In this document: piece after piece, positions 10,095-19,900 of the stretch
Position numbering within the stretch: the stretch's first letter is position 1
Layout of the letters: each line of letters opens with the position of its first letter
Source: JBBRXJ01 sp038248505
GTDB taxonomy: Bacteria; Bacteroidota; Bacteroidia; Bacteroidales; JBBRXJ01
Direction: 5' to 3'
DNA: 59,178 nt
NCBI GenBank assembly: GCA_038248505.1
Contig: JBBRXJ010000006.1
Coordinates: 1-59,178 of the forward strand
The notes under the pieces: generated by a model
Databases searched by the model: none
What the model saw: the letters and a program-made list of their open reading frames with translations, nothing else
What the model was told of the DNA's origin: nothing
Program-made: the position numbers and the translations under genes

Positions 10095-11345
10095 TTATTT
10101 TGAAATAAAAAAATCAAGTTTATTATTTTTAAAAGAATTAGTGAACAAATTTGTTTCATTTCCCCGCAAATATAGATCAAAAAACTCAGAAACATATTTA
10201 TTAATAGTTTTAATAGATTCAGCCCCATCAACAGCACCAATAAATCGTGCGCGCTCTGATATTGGAAGATAAGGAAGTATCCCGATATCACTAAAAACAA
10301 AATGCTTCGAGTCCAATAGTGTAAGCTTAAAAAAATCATTCTTGTTACTCTTATATATTATTTGATTGGCTTTATTCCAACGAGTATAATGACGGCTTTC
10401 AATAAGCATGAACGGTTTTTTTAAGCTATCATTAATAATATCTCCAAACTGAAAACAATCCATATTTACACCGGCTTTAATGCGCTCATCTTTTAAACAA
10501 AGCTGTCCTGAAACGGCACCTCCAAATGATTGACCCCATGCCCCAATTTTAGATAGATCAGCATATTTGAAAATTGCATCTCCTAAGATTGATGTTTTTC
10601 CATTCTCAATACAATCTAAAACAAATCTAGTATCATCTACCCAAAGGTCAAGAGCTTTGTCAAATCGCTTTAACTTTCTCAAATAATTTCGAGTTATTAT
10701 TTCAATATTTTTATCTCCTTCAAGTTCTCTAAACTGAAGTTTATCGGTTAATAATAATTGCAGATAGGCTATCTGTGCTTTTTTCTTCTCAAGATAAACC
10801 TCACGCCCATCTGAAAAACGAACGTATGGTTGTTCATACGGATGTGTAATACCAACTATGATATAACCTCTCGAAACAAGGTTTTCAATAAAAGCTGAAT
10901 ATAAATCTACCATTCCAAAATAAAACCCTTGAGTGAAAAATATTACCGGATACTTTTGCTTATCTTCTAAAAAGGGAATACCTGCTTTTGAATGTGTACA
11001 AAGCTGTTTAACCGAATCTAAAAACGACTTACTTATTCCCTGTGTTTTAAAAATACTATATATAAGATCTGACGAATACGAAGAAATATATTTACTCCAA
11101 GGCTCTGATTGATTTTCAACTGCTGGATACCAAACCTTAACATATATCCTACGATATCCTGCTCTTTTATCAAAGGTTTCCTTTCTATTACTATCAATTA
11201 AATCAAACTCTGTAGTACCTATCGAATATTTACCACTAGGAGCGTCATAATAAAATTGATTTTTGATAGACTGCGCCTCAATTTGAAATATAGTGCTACT
11301 AATTAACAAAATAAAAATCAAAAGATACATTTGAATAATTTTCAT
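10095..11345 (-). CDS. Exported alpha/beta hydrolase, PAF-acetylhydrolase/dienelactone-hydrolase-like
   Basis: 416 residues with an N-terminal signal peptide (1-25, ending near IEAQ). PYVRFSDG, FFTQGF and the nucleophile elbow GQSFGG (Ser in GxSxG, about residue 268) followed by CLKDERIKAGVNMD fit the plasma PAF-acetylhydrolase (isoform II) family. A candidate catalytic His is in LLDSKHFVFSDIG. These enzymes cleave short or oxidised acyl esters. Located between the membrane Fe-S protein and the ligase inside the operon, it may remove or transfer an ester-linked group on the exported pigment lipid; that is inference. Confidence 0.75.
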   Translation of the reverse strand: MKIIQMYLLIFILLISSTIFQIEAQSIKNQFYYDAPSGKYSIGTTEFDLIDSNRKETFDKRAGYRRIYVKVWYPAVENQSEPWSKYISSYSSDLIYSIFKTQGISKSFLDSVKQLCTHSKAGIPFLEDKQKYPVIFFTQGFYFGMVDLYSAFIENLVSRGYIIVGITHPYEQPYVRFSDGREVYLEKKKAQIAYLQLLLTDKLQFRELEGDKNIEIITRNYLRKLKRFDKALDLWVDDTRFVLDCIENGKTSILGDAIFKYADLSKIGAWGQSFGGAVSGQLCLKDERIKAGVNMDCFQFGDIINDSLKKPFMLIESRHYTRWNKANQIIYKSNKNDFFKLTLLDSKHFVFSDIGILPYLPISERARFIGAVDGAESIKTINKYVSEFFDLYLRGNETNLFTNSFKNNKLDFFISK

Positions 11346-11352
11346 AAAACAC

Positions 11353-12222
11353 CTATTTATTTTTTAATTCTAAAACATTCTTTTTACAAACGCTAACACA
11401 TCGTTCACATTGCAGACACATTTTATCTTTAATCTGATTATTCTTTAAAACATAACTATTAACATCAATAAGCATAGGACAAACATCATTACAACGTTTA
11501 CAATTATTACAACTAATTGCATTCACTGGTGTAATTTTAAATAAAGAAAAAGGGGCAATTACGCTCGAAATAGTGATAAAAGGACACAGCAAACGACAAT
11601 AAGCTCGGCTACCCACTGCGGTAGTTAATACTAAACCTAATAGAATAATAAATAAATTATCTGCTAGTATCCATATTTTTCTTAACCCTTCATCAGTAGC
11701 CGGATTATTAATTGAAGCAATCGTTATAGAAAATACAGCTAAAATTAACATATACGTCCATGCTAAAAATTCTGACCGTTTATATATTTTTACTTCTTTT
11801 GTATCTTTTCTCCGTAACATTTCAAAAATAAAACCAGTCCAACAGGCATGCGAACAAAATGAATTCCCTAAAATAAATGGAAGTACTAAACGAGCTACAA
11901 CAAGTTGTATTAATGCACCCGTTATAATGCCAGCATAGGCATCAAAAAATATTTCTGAAAATTGAAAATTTACACCAATGACCATTGCAAGCCATGCTAC
12001 AAAAAATAATGCTACAAAAAACTGAACAATCAATCTGAAATAATGACGATATTTTGGAAGCCTTATTGTTAAGAAACGTGTCAAATAATCTGCAAGACCA
12101 ATACCAGAAAACAAATAAAAATACAAAATGTTACTTTTGAATAATCCAACAAATATCCCTATAATAATAAAAAGCAGTGCAGAAATAATAGGCACTTTAT
12201 ATATATAATAAAACTTTTTCAA
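11353..12222 (-). CDS. Polytopic membrane protein with two 4Fe-4S clusters (NapH/CcoG-like)
   Basis: 289 residues. About five to six hydrophobic helices occupy 8-215. Paired cysteines lie in CSHACW (123, 127) and CRLLCP (209, 213), as in NapH/RdxA-type quinol-linked proteins. The C terminus has two ferredoxin motifs, Cys238/241/244/248 and Cys269/272/275/279, predicted in the cytoplasm. This architecture passes electrons between the quinone pool and a partner. It starts with TTG at 12222, overlapping the preceding stop as TTGA, so it is translationally coupled to the C45 protein. In this operon it could serve the two CrtI-like flavoenzymes; no partner is proven. Confidence 0.8.
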   Translation of the reverse strand: MKKFYYIYKVPIISALLFIIIGIFVGLFKSNILYFYLFSGIGLADYLTRFLTIRLPKYRHYFRLIVQFFVALFFVAWLAMVIGVNFQFSEIFFDAYAGIITGALIQLVVARLVLPFILGNSFCSHACWTGFIFEMLRRKDTKEVKIYKRSEFLAWTYMLILAVFSITIASINNPATDEGLRKIWILADNLFIILLGLVLTTAVGSRAYCRLLCPFITISSVIAPFSLFKITPVNAISCNNCKRCNDVCPMLIDVNSYVLKNNQIKDKMCLQCERCVSVCKKNVLELKNK

Positions 12223-13898
12223 TCCTTTAATTTATAAAGCATTTCTAAAACTTGATCTTTTTCTGCCTTTTTAGGTATCTCCTTCGTAAGTGCTTTAGAA
12301 TAATTTAAGAACGCTTTAGAATTCTGTTTTTTTAATCGATAATATTCGCCAGCAATAAAATAGGGATAGTAATATTCAGGATTCAGTGTAAAATATCTAT
12401 TTATTAACGTATCTGAAATAGTAGTAAAATCTATTGCCTTATTAGCCTTTAAAATATGAGAAGTAATGTTTTTATAGGATTGAAAGTTTTGAAAGTTTTG
12501 TGATGTTAAGAAAGTATCAGCCGCTAAAGTAGAATTTTGATCATAACTACGAGACAGCAGTTTTGAGGTATCTGAAAAAATCGTATTTAAATCATAGCAC
12601 ACATACGCCCCTAGTTGAAAAGGGTTTGCTGATATCCATATCTGCAATTTCTTCGGTTTAAAAATAACTGAATGATGAGCTATTAATTGATTAATAGCTT
12701 TTTCGTTACCCATCCCGATATTTGAATTATTAAGTCCTTTCTGATCACGGAGTATAGTTGCAAATGATTTAACCGAGTGTTTCTTTTTCTTTTCCAGTAA
12801 TTCATTTACTCTGTTCCATCGGTATAGTGATGCACTTTCATTTAAACTTATTTTATTATACTTTGTATCCTTTAGTTTTTTGCCTTGAAAATGATTTGTT
12901 AAAACCAATACATCTGAATTTGTTTCGTACAAATCAGTAATATTGGGTGTTTTTTCAATAACAGCTACTCTATTTTCTTTTCCGGATCCAATAAGAAACA
13001 TTTCAGAAACAAAAACATGTGCTTCAGATGCTATTTTATAAGCCTCATCAATTGTAGAAGAATATTGCAAAATGCGTCGTGCCAATAATGAAACAGGCAT
13101 TTTTGCAGTAGTTGGCACCGATGATTTTGCAGAGTTTAAAGTTATTGTAAGACCTTGATCATTCATTCCTGAGGTAACGCCAATCATACTAGCCCAAGTA
13201 ACCATGCAAAATTTATGTCCATAATCGGGTTTATAAAATGCAATTATCTTATTAATAGCAAAAGCATCGCCAACATAAAAATCCATATTACGACCAATAA
13301 TTAAAGAGCTATCTTCAGAACGCGCATTTTTTACACTAAATGCAGTACACCCAACCAAATTAAGATTCTCTAAAACATGGCCAATATCATGAGCACCATG
13401 ATAATTAAGCATTCTATGATAAGCTGGTGATACAAAATCAAACTCCTTTGATGTATGAAGAGACACACCATAAATTTCACGCTGGTATTCTATGGGAATA
13501 TATTCATCGATGTTTCGATTAAACCATGCAACAAAATATTTTAAGAAATTTAAATATTTTTCTGAGGGAACCATCTCTCTCAAACGATCAACAAATGCAA
13601 GTTCTTGAATATAAATAAGATCTTTAGTCAGTATTCCATTTCTATTACCCAAATCAAAATCATTCCCTTCAAGGTACATCTCCCAAAGATCATACTTATT
13701 TTTTTTAAGCCAGCATTTGCCGCAAGAATAATGATTTAAAGCAATTTCAGTACGCAAACTATCTCGAAAAATAGTACTTTCAATAATAGGCGGCTCAACC
13801 TGAACAAGCTTATTATATGTGAACATCAGAACAATCGCAAAAAATACTAGAATATTAATTATCCGAAATAAACGATTACTAATAATTCTTTTAAACAT
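12219..13898 (-). CDS. Membrane-anchored C45-family (acyl-CoA:6-APA acyltransferase-like) Ntn-hydrolase
   Basis: 559 residues. One N-terminal transmembrane helix (about 12-28) is followed by an extracytoplasmic domain. The C45 signature is clear: NLVGCTAF with the likely nucleophile Cys184, then SSLIIGRNMDFY, WASMIGVTSGMNDQGLTITLN and LTNHF. In this family an N-terminal Cys is exposed by self-cleavage and hydrolyses or forms amides; here cleavage before Cys184 would leave a long propeptide. The last 80 residues look TPR-like (YYPYFIAGEYYRLKKQNSKA). It lies between the flavoenzymes and the Fe-S protein. It could join an aryl-polyene acyl chain to an amine or remove an amide-linked group. Function not established. 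Confidence 0.75.
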   Translation of the reverse strand: MFKRIISNRLFRIINILVFFAIVLMFTYNKLVQVEPPIIESTIFRDSLRTEIALNHYSCGKCWLKKNKYDLWEMYLEGNDFDLGNRNGILTKDLIYIQELAFVDRLREMVPSEKYLNFLKYFVAWFNRNIDEYIPIEYQREIYGVSLHTSKEFDFVSPAYHRMLNYHGAHDIGHVLENLNLVGCTAFSVKNARSEDSSLIIGRNMDFYVGDAFAINKIIAFYKPDYGHKFCMVTWASMIGVTSGMNDQGLTITLNSAKSSVPTTAKMPVSLLARRILQYSSTIDEAYKIASEAHVFVSEMFLIGSGKENRVAVIEKTPNITDLYETNSDVLVLTNHFQGKKLKDTKYNKISLNESASLYRWNRVNELLEKKKKHSVKSFATILRDQKGLNNSNIGMGNEKAINQLIAHHSVIFKPKKLQIWISANPFQLGAYVCYDLNTIFSDTSKLLSRSYDQNSTLAADTFLTSQNFQNFQSYKNITSHILKANKAIDFTTISDTLINRYFTLNPEYYYPYFIAGEYYRLKKQNSKAFLNYSKALTKEIPKKAEKDQVLEMLYKLKD

Positions 13899-13946
13899 AA
13901 TAATTTATTTCAAAATGTAAAATTGTATATATATTATAAATCACGA

Positions 13947-15455
13947 TTACTTTCCTTCTCGTATTTCTTCAATAATAGTATCAAGGTCTAAAATATTGCC
14001 ACATGTATTCAATGCACCAACAGTAACTCCGAGTATTCCATGCATAGATATACTTTGACCCGTTAAAAACAAATTTGGAATATGTGTTTTTGTAGCCATA
14101 AAGGTACTCATAGGGTCATTACAATCTTTCAAAATGCCATACATTGATCCCTCTGGTATTCCAGTATAATCACGATAAGTTAAAGGGGTGGAACTATAAC
14201 AATACTCAATACAGTCTCTAATTTCAGGAATTCGTTTTTCGACAAGATTTAGAAGCATATTTTTTCTTGTCTCCTTAAAAGCTTCGTAAGCCTCACCTCT
14301 CTTGCCTACAGTTGTATTCTCCCATTCAATCACATCTGAATATTTCATTTGAGTAACTACAGTAATACTCTCAGCAAACTCATATTCTAAAAGCCCTACA
14401 CTAGTATATAAAATATATCCACTTGGCCAAGGTACCATATCATAATTACTTGCTCCCCAAACATTATCTGTTTCCAAATGATACAAATTAGAATTTATGT
14501 ATTTAATTTTTTGCTTCTTTAAAACAATAAACAAACAGAACGACCCAATAGAGTTTTCTAATGAATCAATTCGTTTTACAAAGGCTTTTCGAAAACGATC
14601 ACGTCCTGCCATTTTAATAGTTTGCTGTGGATGAAGATTGGAAATAAAATTATCACCCTGAATAATTTCACCATTGCCTAATTTAACTCCAGCAATTTTT
14701 TTATCAATATAATCAAATGAAATGGCTTCTTTATTTATTGAAACCATTCCGCCTTGTTTTTCAATTTTGTTTTTCATTGCTTTAGCCAATGAGGTTCCGC
14801 CATTTGAAATTCGCCAAGCACTATCAATAAAAAATTTATTAATCAATGCATGAACATGAAATGGCGTTTTATTTTCTTTACCAGCATACAAACCATTAGT
14901 TGCAGCTAAAACAGATCTGAGTCTTTTATTATCAGTTAAACTGGTAATATAATCAAATGCATTCTCTTCTAATATATCTATCTGCAAATAAGAATTTTCA
15001 TTAAAAGGTCTAAGATTTAGTATACTCATTGTACTCCATGCATCCAAAAGTTTAGATACATACTTCTTAATTGCATTAACGTCATCTGGAAAATAATGAA
15101 TAAGTGTATTTTGAAAATTTTCTATACCAGATGCGTAAGTGTATTTATCATTCCCTATATAAATAGTTTCAAAAGCAGATGTATCAAGTCGGGTCAATTT
15201 TACATCATCTAATATGTCTAGATAATGAAATATTTTGTACAAAATCTGATCTTTGTCAAAACTTCCAACATAATGCATTCCGGTGTTAAATTCACAACCA
15301 TTTCTACGAAATGTCTGCAAATTTCCTCCAATTTGAAAATGCTTTTCTAACACACAAACAGAATAACCCTTCTTACCGAGTAATACACCGCACAGCAAAC
15401 CACCCAAGCCACTGCCAATAATTACTATATCATATTTTTTCTTACAAAGCTCCAT
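13947..15455 (-). CDS. Phytoene-desaturase/retinol-saturase-like FAD oxidoreductase (copy 2)
   Basis: 502 residues from the ATG at 15455, which lies 10 bases after the preceding stop; an upstream in-frame start at 15506 would overlap that gene. The Rossmann FAD motif is at about 10-30 (IIGSGLGGLLCGVLLGKKGY, then LEKHFQIGGNLQTF). The C terminus carries RDYTGIPEGSMYGILKD and LTGQSISMHGILGVTVGA, typical of CrtI and all-trans-retinol 13,14-reductase relatives. It is a tandem paralogue of the gene at 15466-16959. Such enzymes add or remove hydrogen across polyene double bonds. Here the substrate is presumably the aryl polyene chain or its precursor. Confidence 0.85.
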   Translation of the reverse strand: MELCKKKYDIVIIGSGLGGLLCGVLLGKKGYSVCVLEKHFQIGGNLQTFRRNGCEFNTGMHYVGSFDKDQILYKIFHYLDILDDVKLTRLDTSAFETIYIGNDKYTYASGIENFQNTLIHYFPDDVNAIKKYVSKLLDAWSTMSILNLRPFNENSYLQIDILEENAFDYITSLTDNKRLRSVLAATNGLYAGKENKTPFHVHALINKFFIDSAWRISNGGTSLAKAMKNKIEKQGGMVSINKEAISFDYIDKKIAGVKLGNGEIIQGDNFISNLHPQQTIKMAGRDRFRKAFVKRIDSLENSIGSFCLFIVLKKQKIKYINSNLYHLETDNVWGASNYDMVPWPSGYILYTSVGLLEYEFAESITVVTQMKYSDVIEWENTTVGKRGEAYEAFKETRKNMLLNLVEKRIPEIRDCIEYCYSSTPLTYRDYTGIPEGSMYGILKDCNDPMSTFMATKTHIPNLFLTGQSISMHGILGVTVGALNTCGNILDLDTIIEEIREGK

Positions 15456-15465
15456 AACTAAACTC

Positions 15466-16959
15466 TTAAATATCACATAATTTTTTAAATAAATACTCTC
15501 TGCCAATTATTTCAGCTGAGGTTAATGCGGCACTAATTGAAACTCCAAGAATTCCATGCATATTAAGATTTTGTCCTGTAAGAAATAAATTAGAAAATTT
15601 CGTTTTGGGCGTAATAATAGTTGCGTATGGGTTATTAAAATCCTTTAAAATGCCATACGAACTTCCATCGGGTGTGCCAGTATAATCGCGATAGGATAAA
15701 GGTGTTGCTGTATAATACGTTTCAATTTGCTCTCTAAGGTTTGGAAATTTAAGACTTATTAAATCTATCAGTTTCTCTGCTTTTCTTCGCTTAAAATCGA
15801 GATACTCCTCTCCTCGCATATTGATATACGAGTTCTCCCATTTCTTTACTTCATCATATTTCATATATGTTAAAGCTACAATTCCGGTGGCAAATTGACT
15901 ACTTGCACTTATTGCAGGAGTATACAACATATAATGTTCTGGCCAACACTTTTCATTATAGTCATTAGTCCAAACATTCCAATCTGAAAAATAATGATGA
16001 TTGAAATTAAGATATTGAAATTTGTTTTTCTTAAGTACAATGTATAGCGAAAACATTCCCATTGTATTCTGAAGGGAATTAATACGAATTTTATATGCCT
16101 TCTTACTCAAATCTGCATTTATCATATTAAATGTTGTTGAAGGATGCAAATTAGAAATATAAGTATCGGCATAAATATACTGCCCATCGGTCAGCTTAAC
16201 ATGATCGATATTATTAGTACTCCCATCAAATGACTTTACCTCAGCTGAGCGCATTATAACACCACCATTTGCTCGAACTACATCAGCAATACGCTCTGCC
16301 AATTGAGAACTGCCATCAACAAAACGCCATGAACTTTTTATAAACGAATAATTTATTAAAGCATGTACATACAAGGGTGTTTTTTCTTTTACCCCTGCGT
16401 ATAGAGAATTTAATCCACCTAATACCTGTTGTAATTTAGCATCTTGTGTCGTAAAATTTAAATATTGATATACACTAGTTGATAAATCTTTTTCATCTAT
16501 CTTTATTGAGTTTGAATTATCTAAATTATAAAATGGGAAGCAATTACAAACCCTTTCAAGATTGGTAATATATTTATTTAAATTAGCTTTTTCTTTTGGA
16601 AAGTACTGACATAACTTCTCAACAAAATTATCATGACCTTGAGCATATGGATACTCCGTTGTATCACTAGCAAAAGATATTTTCTCAAATGCATCGATAT
16701 CAAGTTGGCGAATTTTAATCTTATCAATAATCTGAAAATATTTAAAATACTTATACAGCACTTCACCTTCTGCTAAGCTCTCAGTATAATTTAAACCAGT
16801 ATTAAAGATACTTTTGTTTTTTGAAAATGATTGAATGCATCCACCTAACTTTTCATTCTTTTCAATTATGCATACTTTTTTTCCTTCGCGACTTAATATA
16901 TTCCCGCAAAGCAAACCACCCAATCCTCCTCCAACAATAACTACATCAAATTTTTCCAT
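15466..16959 (-). CDS. Phytoene-desaturase/retinol-saturase-like FAD oxidoreductase (copy 1)
   Basis: 497 residues. N-terminal FAD-binding motif VGGGLGGLLCGNILSREGK, then IIEKNEKLGGCIQSF, and C-terminal RDYTGTPDGSSYGILKDFN and LTGQNLNMHGILGVSISA. It shares these motifs, spacing and length with the neighbour at 13947-15455, so the pair arose by tandem duplication. Retained divergence suggests two successive redox steps or a heterodimer. The start overlaps the end of the large MMPL fusion gene by 14 bases, which supports co-translation. No carotenoid genes (CrtB, CrtE) are in the window, so ordinary carotenoid desaturation is unlikely. Confidence 0.85.
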   Translation of the reverse strand: MEKFDVVIVGGGLGGLLCGNILSREGKKVCIIEKNEKLGGCIQSFSKNKSIFNTGLNYTESLAEGEVLYKYFKYFQIIDKIKIRQLDIDAFEKISFASDTTEYPYAQGHDNFVEKLCQYFPKEKANLNKYITNLERVCNCFPFYNLDNSNSIKIDEKDLSTSVYQYLNFTTQDAKLQQVLGGLNSLYAGVKEKTPLYVHALINYSFIKSSWRFVDGSSQLAERIADVVRANGGVIMRSAEVKSFDGSTNNIDHVKLTDGQYIYADTYISNLHPSTTFNMINADLSKKAYKIRINSLQNTMGMFSLYIVLKKNKFQYLNFNHHYFSDWNVWTNDYNEKCWPEHYMLYTPAISASSQFATGIVALTYMKYDEVKKWENSYINMRGEEYLDFKRRKAEKLIDLISLKFPNLREQIETYYTATPLSYRDYTGTPDGSSYGILKDFNNPYATIITPKTKFSNLFLTGQNLNMHGILGVSISAALTSAEIIGREYLFKKLCDI

Positions 16960-19900
16960 TGGCTGGTTTAGTTAAAACATAACTAATATTCGAAGTCATT
17001 TTAGCATGATCATAAACTTTACACTCCAGTCCTTTTGAAATAGCTAAATTTCGAATTATACTTCCAGAAATATATGTGAGCTCATGTTTCGTTTTATTAA
17101 AACCAAATAATTGAGTACTTTGAAATTCAGTAAACTTGGTTCCTTTTGTTCGTTTTATTAAATCTGCATCAGCATCTCTAATAAATATCATACCATTTAT
17201 ACCAATATTATTGATACACTGATTAAGTAATAAAACTTGCTTGTCCTTAGGAAGATAATGCAAAACATCATTAAGGATATAAACATCTGATATAGGTAAT
17301 GTATCAATAGAAATATCTTTTACTATAAACCGTATTCCGTCTATATCATTAACAATATTTTGTGCAATTGCCACTTTCTTTTCATCATAATCAATACCAA
17401 TTATGTTTCTTTTAGATGATGTATATTTTAACATATAAGCTAAAAATCCATACCCACATCCAAGATCTGTAATAATTGCATCTTTAGGTATATGCTCATT
17501 ATAAAAAGAATAATTCTTTTCTAAACCCAACTTTATACGCAAATACCATTCTAAAACAGGTCCTTTATAAATATACTGACTCAATAATCGGCGCGAATAA
17601 AAATTAGTTGTTTCAACAATATTCTTAAGATTTATATATTCAAATCTATAAAAATGCGTAATCTCTGTTGCTTGCGCTTTATAACTAATTCCATTTAATA
17701 GATTGCCCGATCTAACAGTAATTCTATTAAAAAACTTAATCGTTATTTGTCCTGATTTAAGAAAATAATCTGTCTTAGGTAAGCACTCAAATGCTCCATG
17801 AATCATTATTGGCTGAATATCTAAGCCCATAACATCAGCTAAATGTAATGCTCCTTGATGAAAACGTTTTATTTCACCATCAATAGTTCGTTTACCTTCA
17901 GGAAAAACTAATACAGAATAACCATCGGCTATCTTATCTCGAATTTTTTGATAACCATCTTCAATACCTTTATAAATGGGATAAAAATCAGCATACTTAA
18001 CAACAAAACCATAAAAAGGGTTATTCCATACCCATTTATTTGTTAGCACTATTATCTTTGGATTCTGCATCAATATAAGTACCAAATCTAAATGCGATTG
18101 ATGATTCGAAATTAGTATTGATGGTTTTTTAAAATCAAGTACGGATTTATCAATATGGGTTTTTTTAATTGTTATGTTAATTGCAACAATAAATTTTGCA
18201 AAAAGATAAATTAAATAACTAAATAAAGCCTTAGTGTTTTTAGAATTCAATGGAAGAATAACTAGTACTGGGATAAGCAAGGTAAGGATTATTGCTCCTG
18301 CCAAAAAAACGAAAAAAGAAAAAAATGATATTAATAAGTTCGGAAGATTAATAGGTTCAACTCTTCTTTTTCCATCAACCAAAGTAAGAAATCTAAATAA
18401 ACGAGGCAATATTGTATATGAGATTAACACAAGCGATAATAATCCAAATATTGAAAAAAATGCAATTGAACGAAGTGCAGGGTGTTTTGCAAATATTAAA
18501 ACGCCAACTCCAGCAATAGTTGTAAATACAGAAAACAAAACAGATAAACGATATGGAATAATGCTATGTTCTCCAAACTTATAATTGGAGAGCATCGCAC
18601 TCATAATAAGTATCGAATAATCAACTCCAAGACCAAAAATAAATGTTGAGATAATAATATTGAAGATGTTAAACTCTTGGTGAAATATACCCATAAGACC
18701 AGTAGTCCAGAGCCAACTCAAAATAACAGGAATCATAGTTATACTTGCAATTTCTATGCGACCAAAAAATAGTAGCATAAAAAGAAAAACAAATAGCATA
18801 GAATAATTTACCAGCTTACTAAAATCTTGATTCAAAATAATTAGAAAATGATTAACGAAATACTGCTTATCAATTATAACAGCATCATCATTTTTATCAA
18901 ACTTCGCAAAAAGTTTTTCTTTATTCTCCTTCTTAACTTTTAATACAGAAGCTACCGAAATAACAGAATCATTTTGATGAATATAATTTGATAGAAATAC
19001 TCTGCGCATTATACCAAAACTATCTGATGGCATAACACAAAAGTCCTTATTCAATAAACCGTAAAAACTATTGAAAGCACTATCTTTAAAATGATTATTA
19101 CTGCCTGCTACAATAACTATATTAATAATGTCGTCCTTTTTATTCTTTGTCCAAAATTCTTGCCAAACATAAATTCGTTCACGCTGCACTTCTTCTGAAA
19201 AAATAAGATCCGAAGCAGATGCAATTGATGACGCTAATTTCTCATCTCTGCAAGTATCAAAAATCGTTGTTAACTTATCCATCTTACGAAGTGCTTCATT
19301 AAGATTGATCCCATTAGTGACAATGAAAACAGCACTTTGCGTTTGTGAACTGACTGATTGCAAAATCATTTCAGATTCAGCTAATTTTTGAGGCATATAA
19401 TTTAATGTTGCAATATCACTATTCATTTTTACATTCTGAGCTGTAAAAATAAAAACAATCGATAGAATACAAATTAGCAATAAAAGCCATTTACTTTTAT
19501 CATAGGGCCACTGAGCAATAACATCAAAAAATGTTTTGCGACTTGTTAAGGTCAGTTTATCAATTTTTAAATCGCTAATAATTAAGGGAAGTACTATTAA
19601 AACAATAAAACCTGTTGCAAAAACAGAAACCGCAGCAAACAATCCAAGTTGCTGTAAAGCCGGTGAACGCACAAAAAGTAAACATAAGAATGCGACTACC
19701 GTAGTCATAAAACCCATGAGAATAGGCTGTGAAATATCGCTTATAGTTGTATATACAGAACCACTACTGCGTAAATAGGTAAAAAAGTAAAGCGAATAAT
19801 CAACAGCAATACCAAGAAGAATAGTGCCAACACCCAAGGCAATAGATGAAACCTCTCCTAGATAAAAGGCCATAAAACCAAGAGAAATAAAAGAACCTAA

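Noticed and set aside
15456..15506. Upstream start for the second CrtI-like gene
   Set aside because: The extra 17 residues overlap the previous gene and do not look like family sequence; the ATG at 15455 directly precedes the FAD motif.
18234..18584. 116-codon plus-strand frame inside the MMPL fusion gene
   Set aside because: It is an antisense shadow of conserved transporter sequence with no family similarity.
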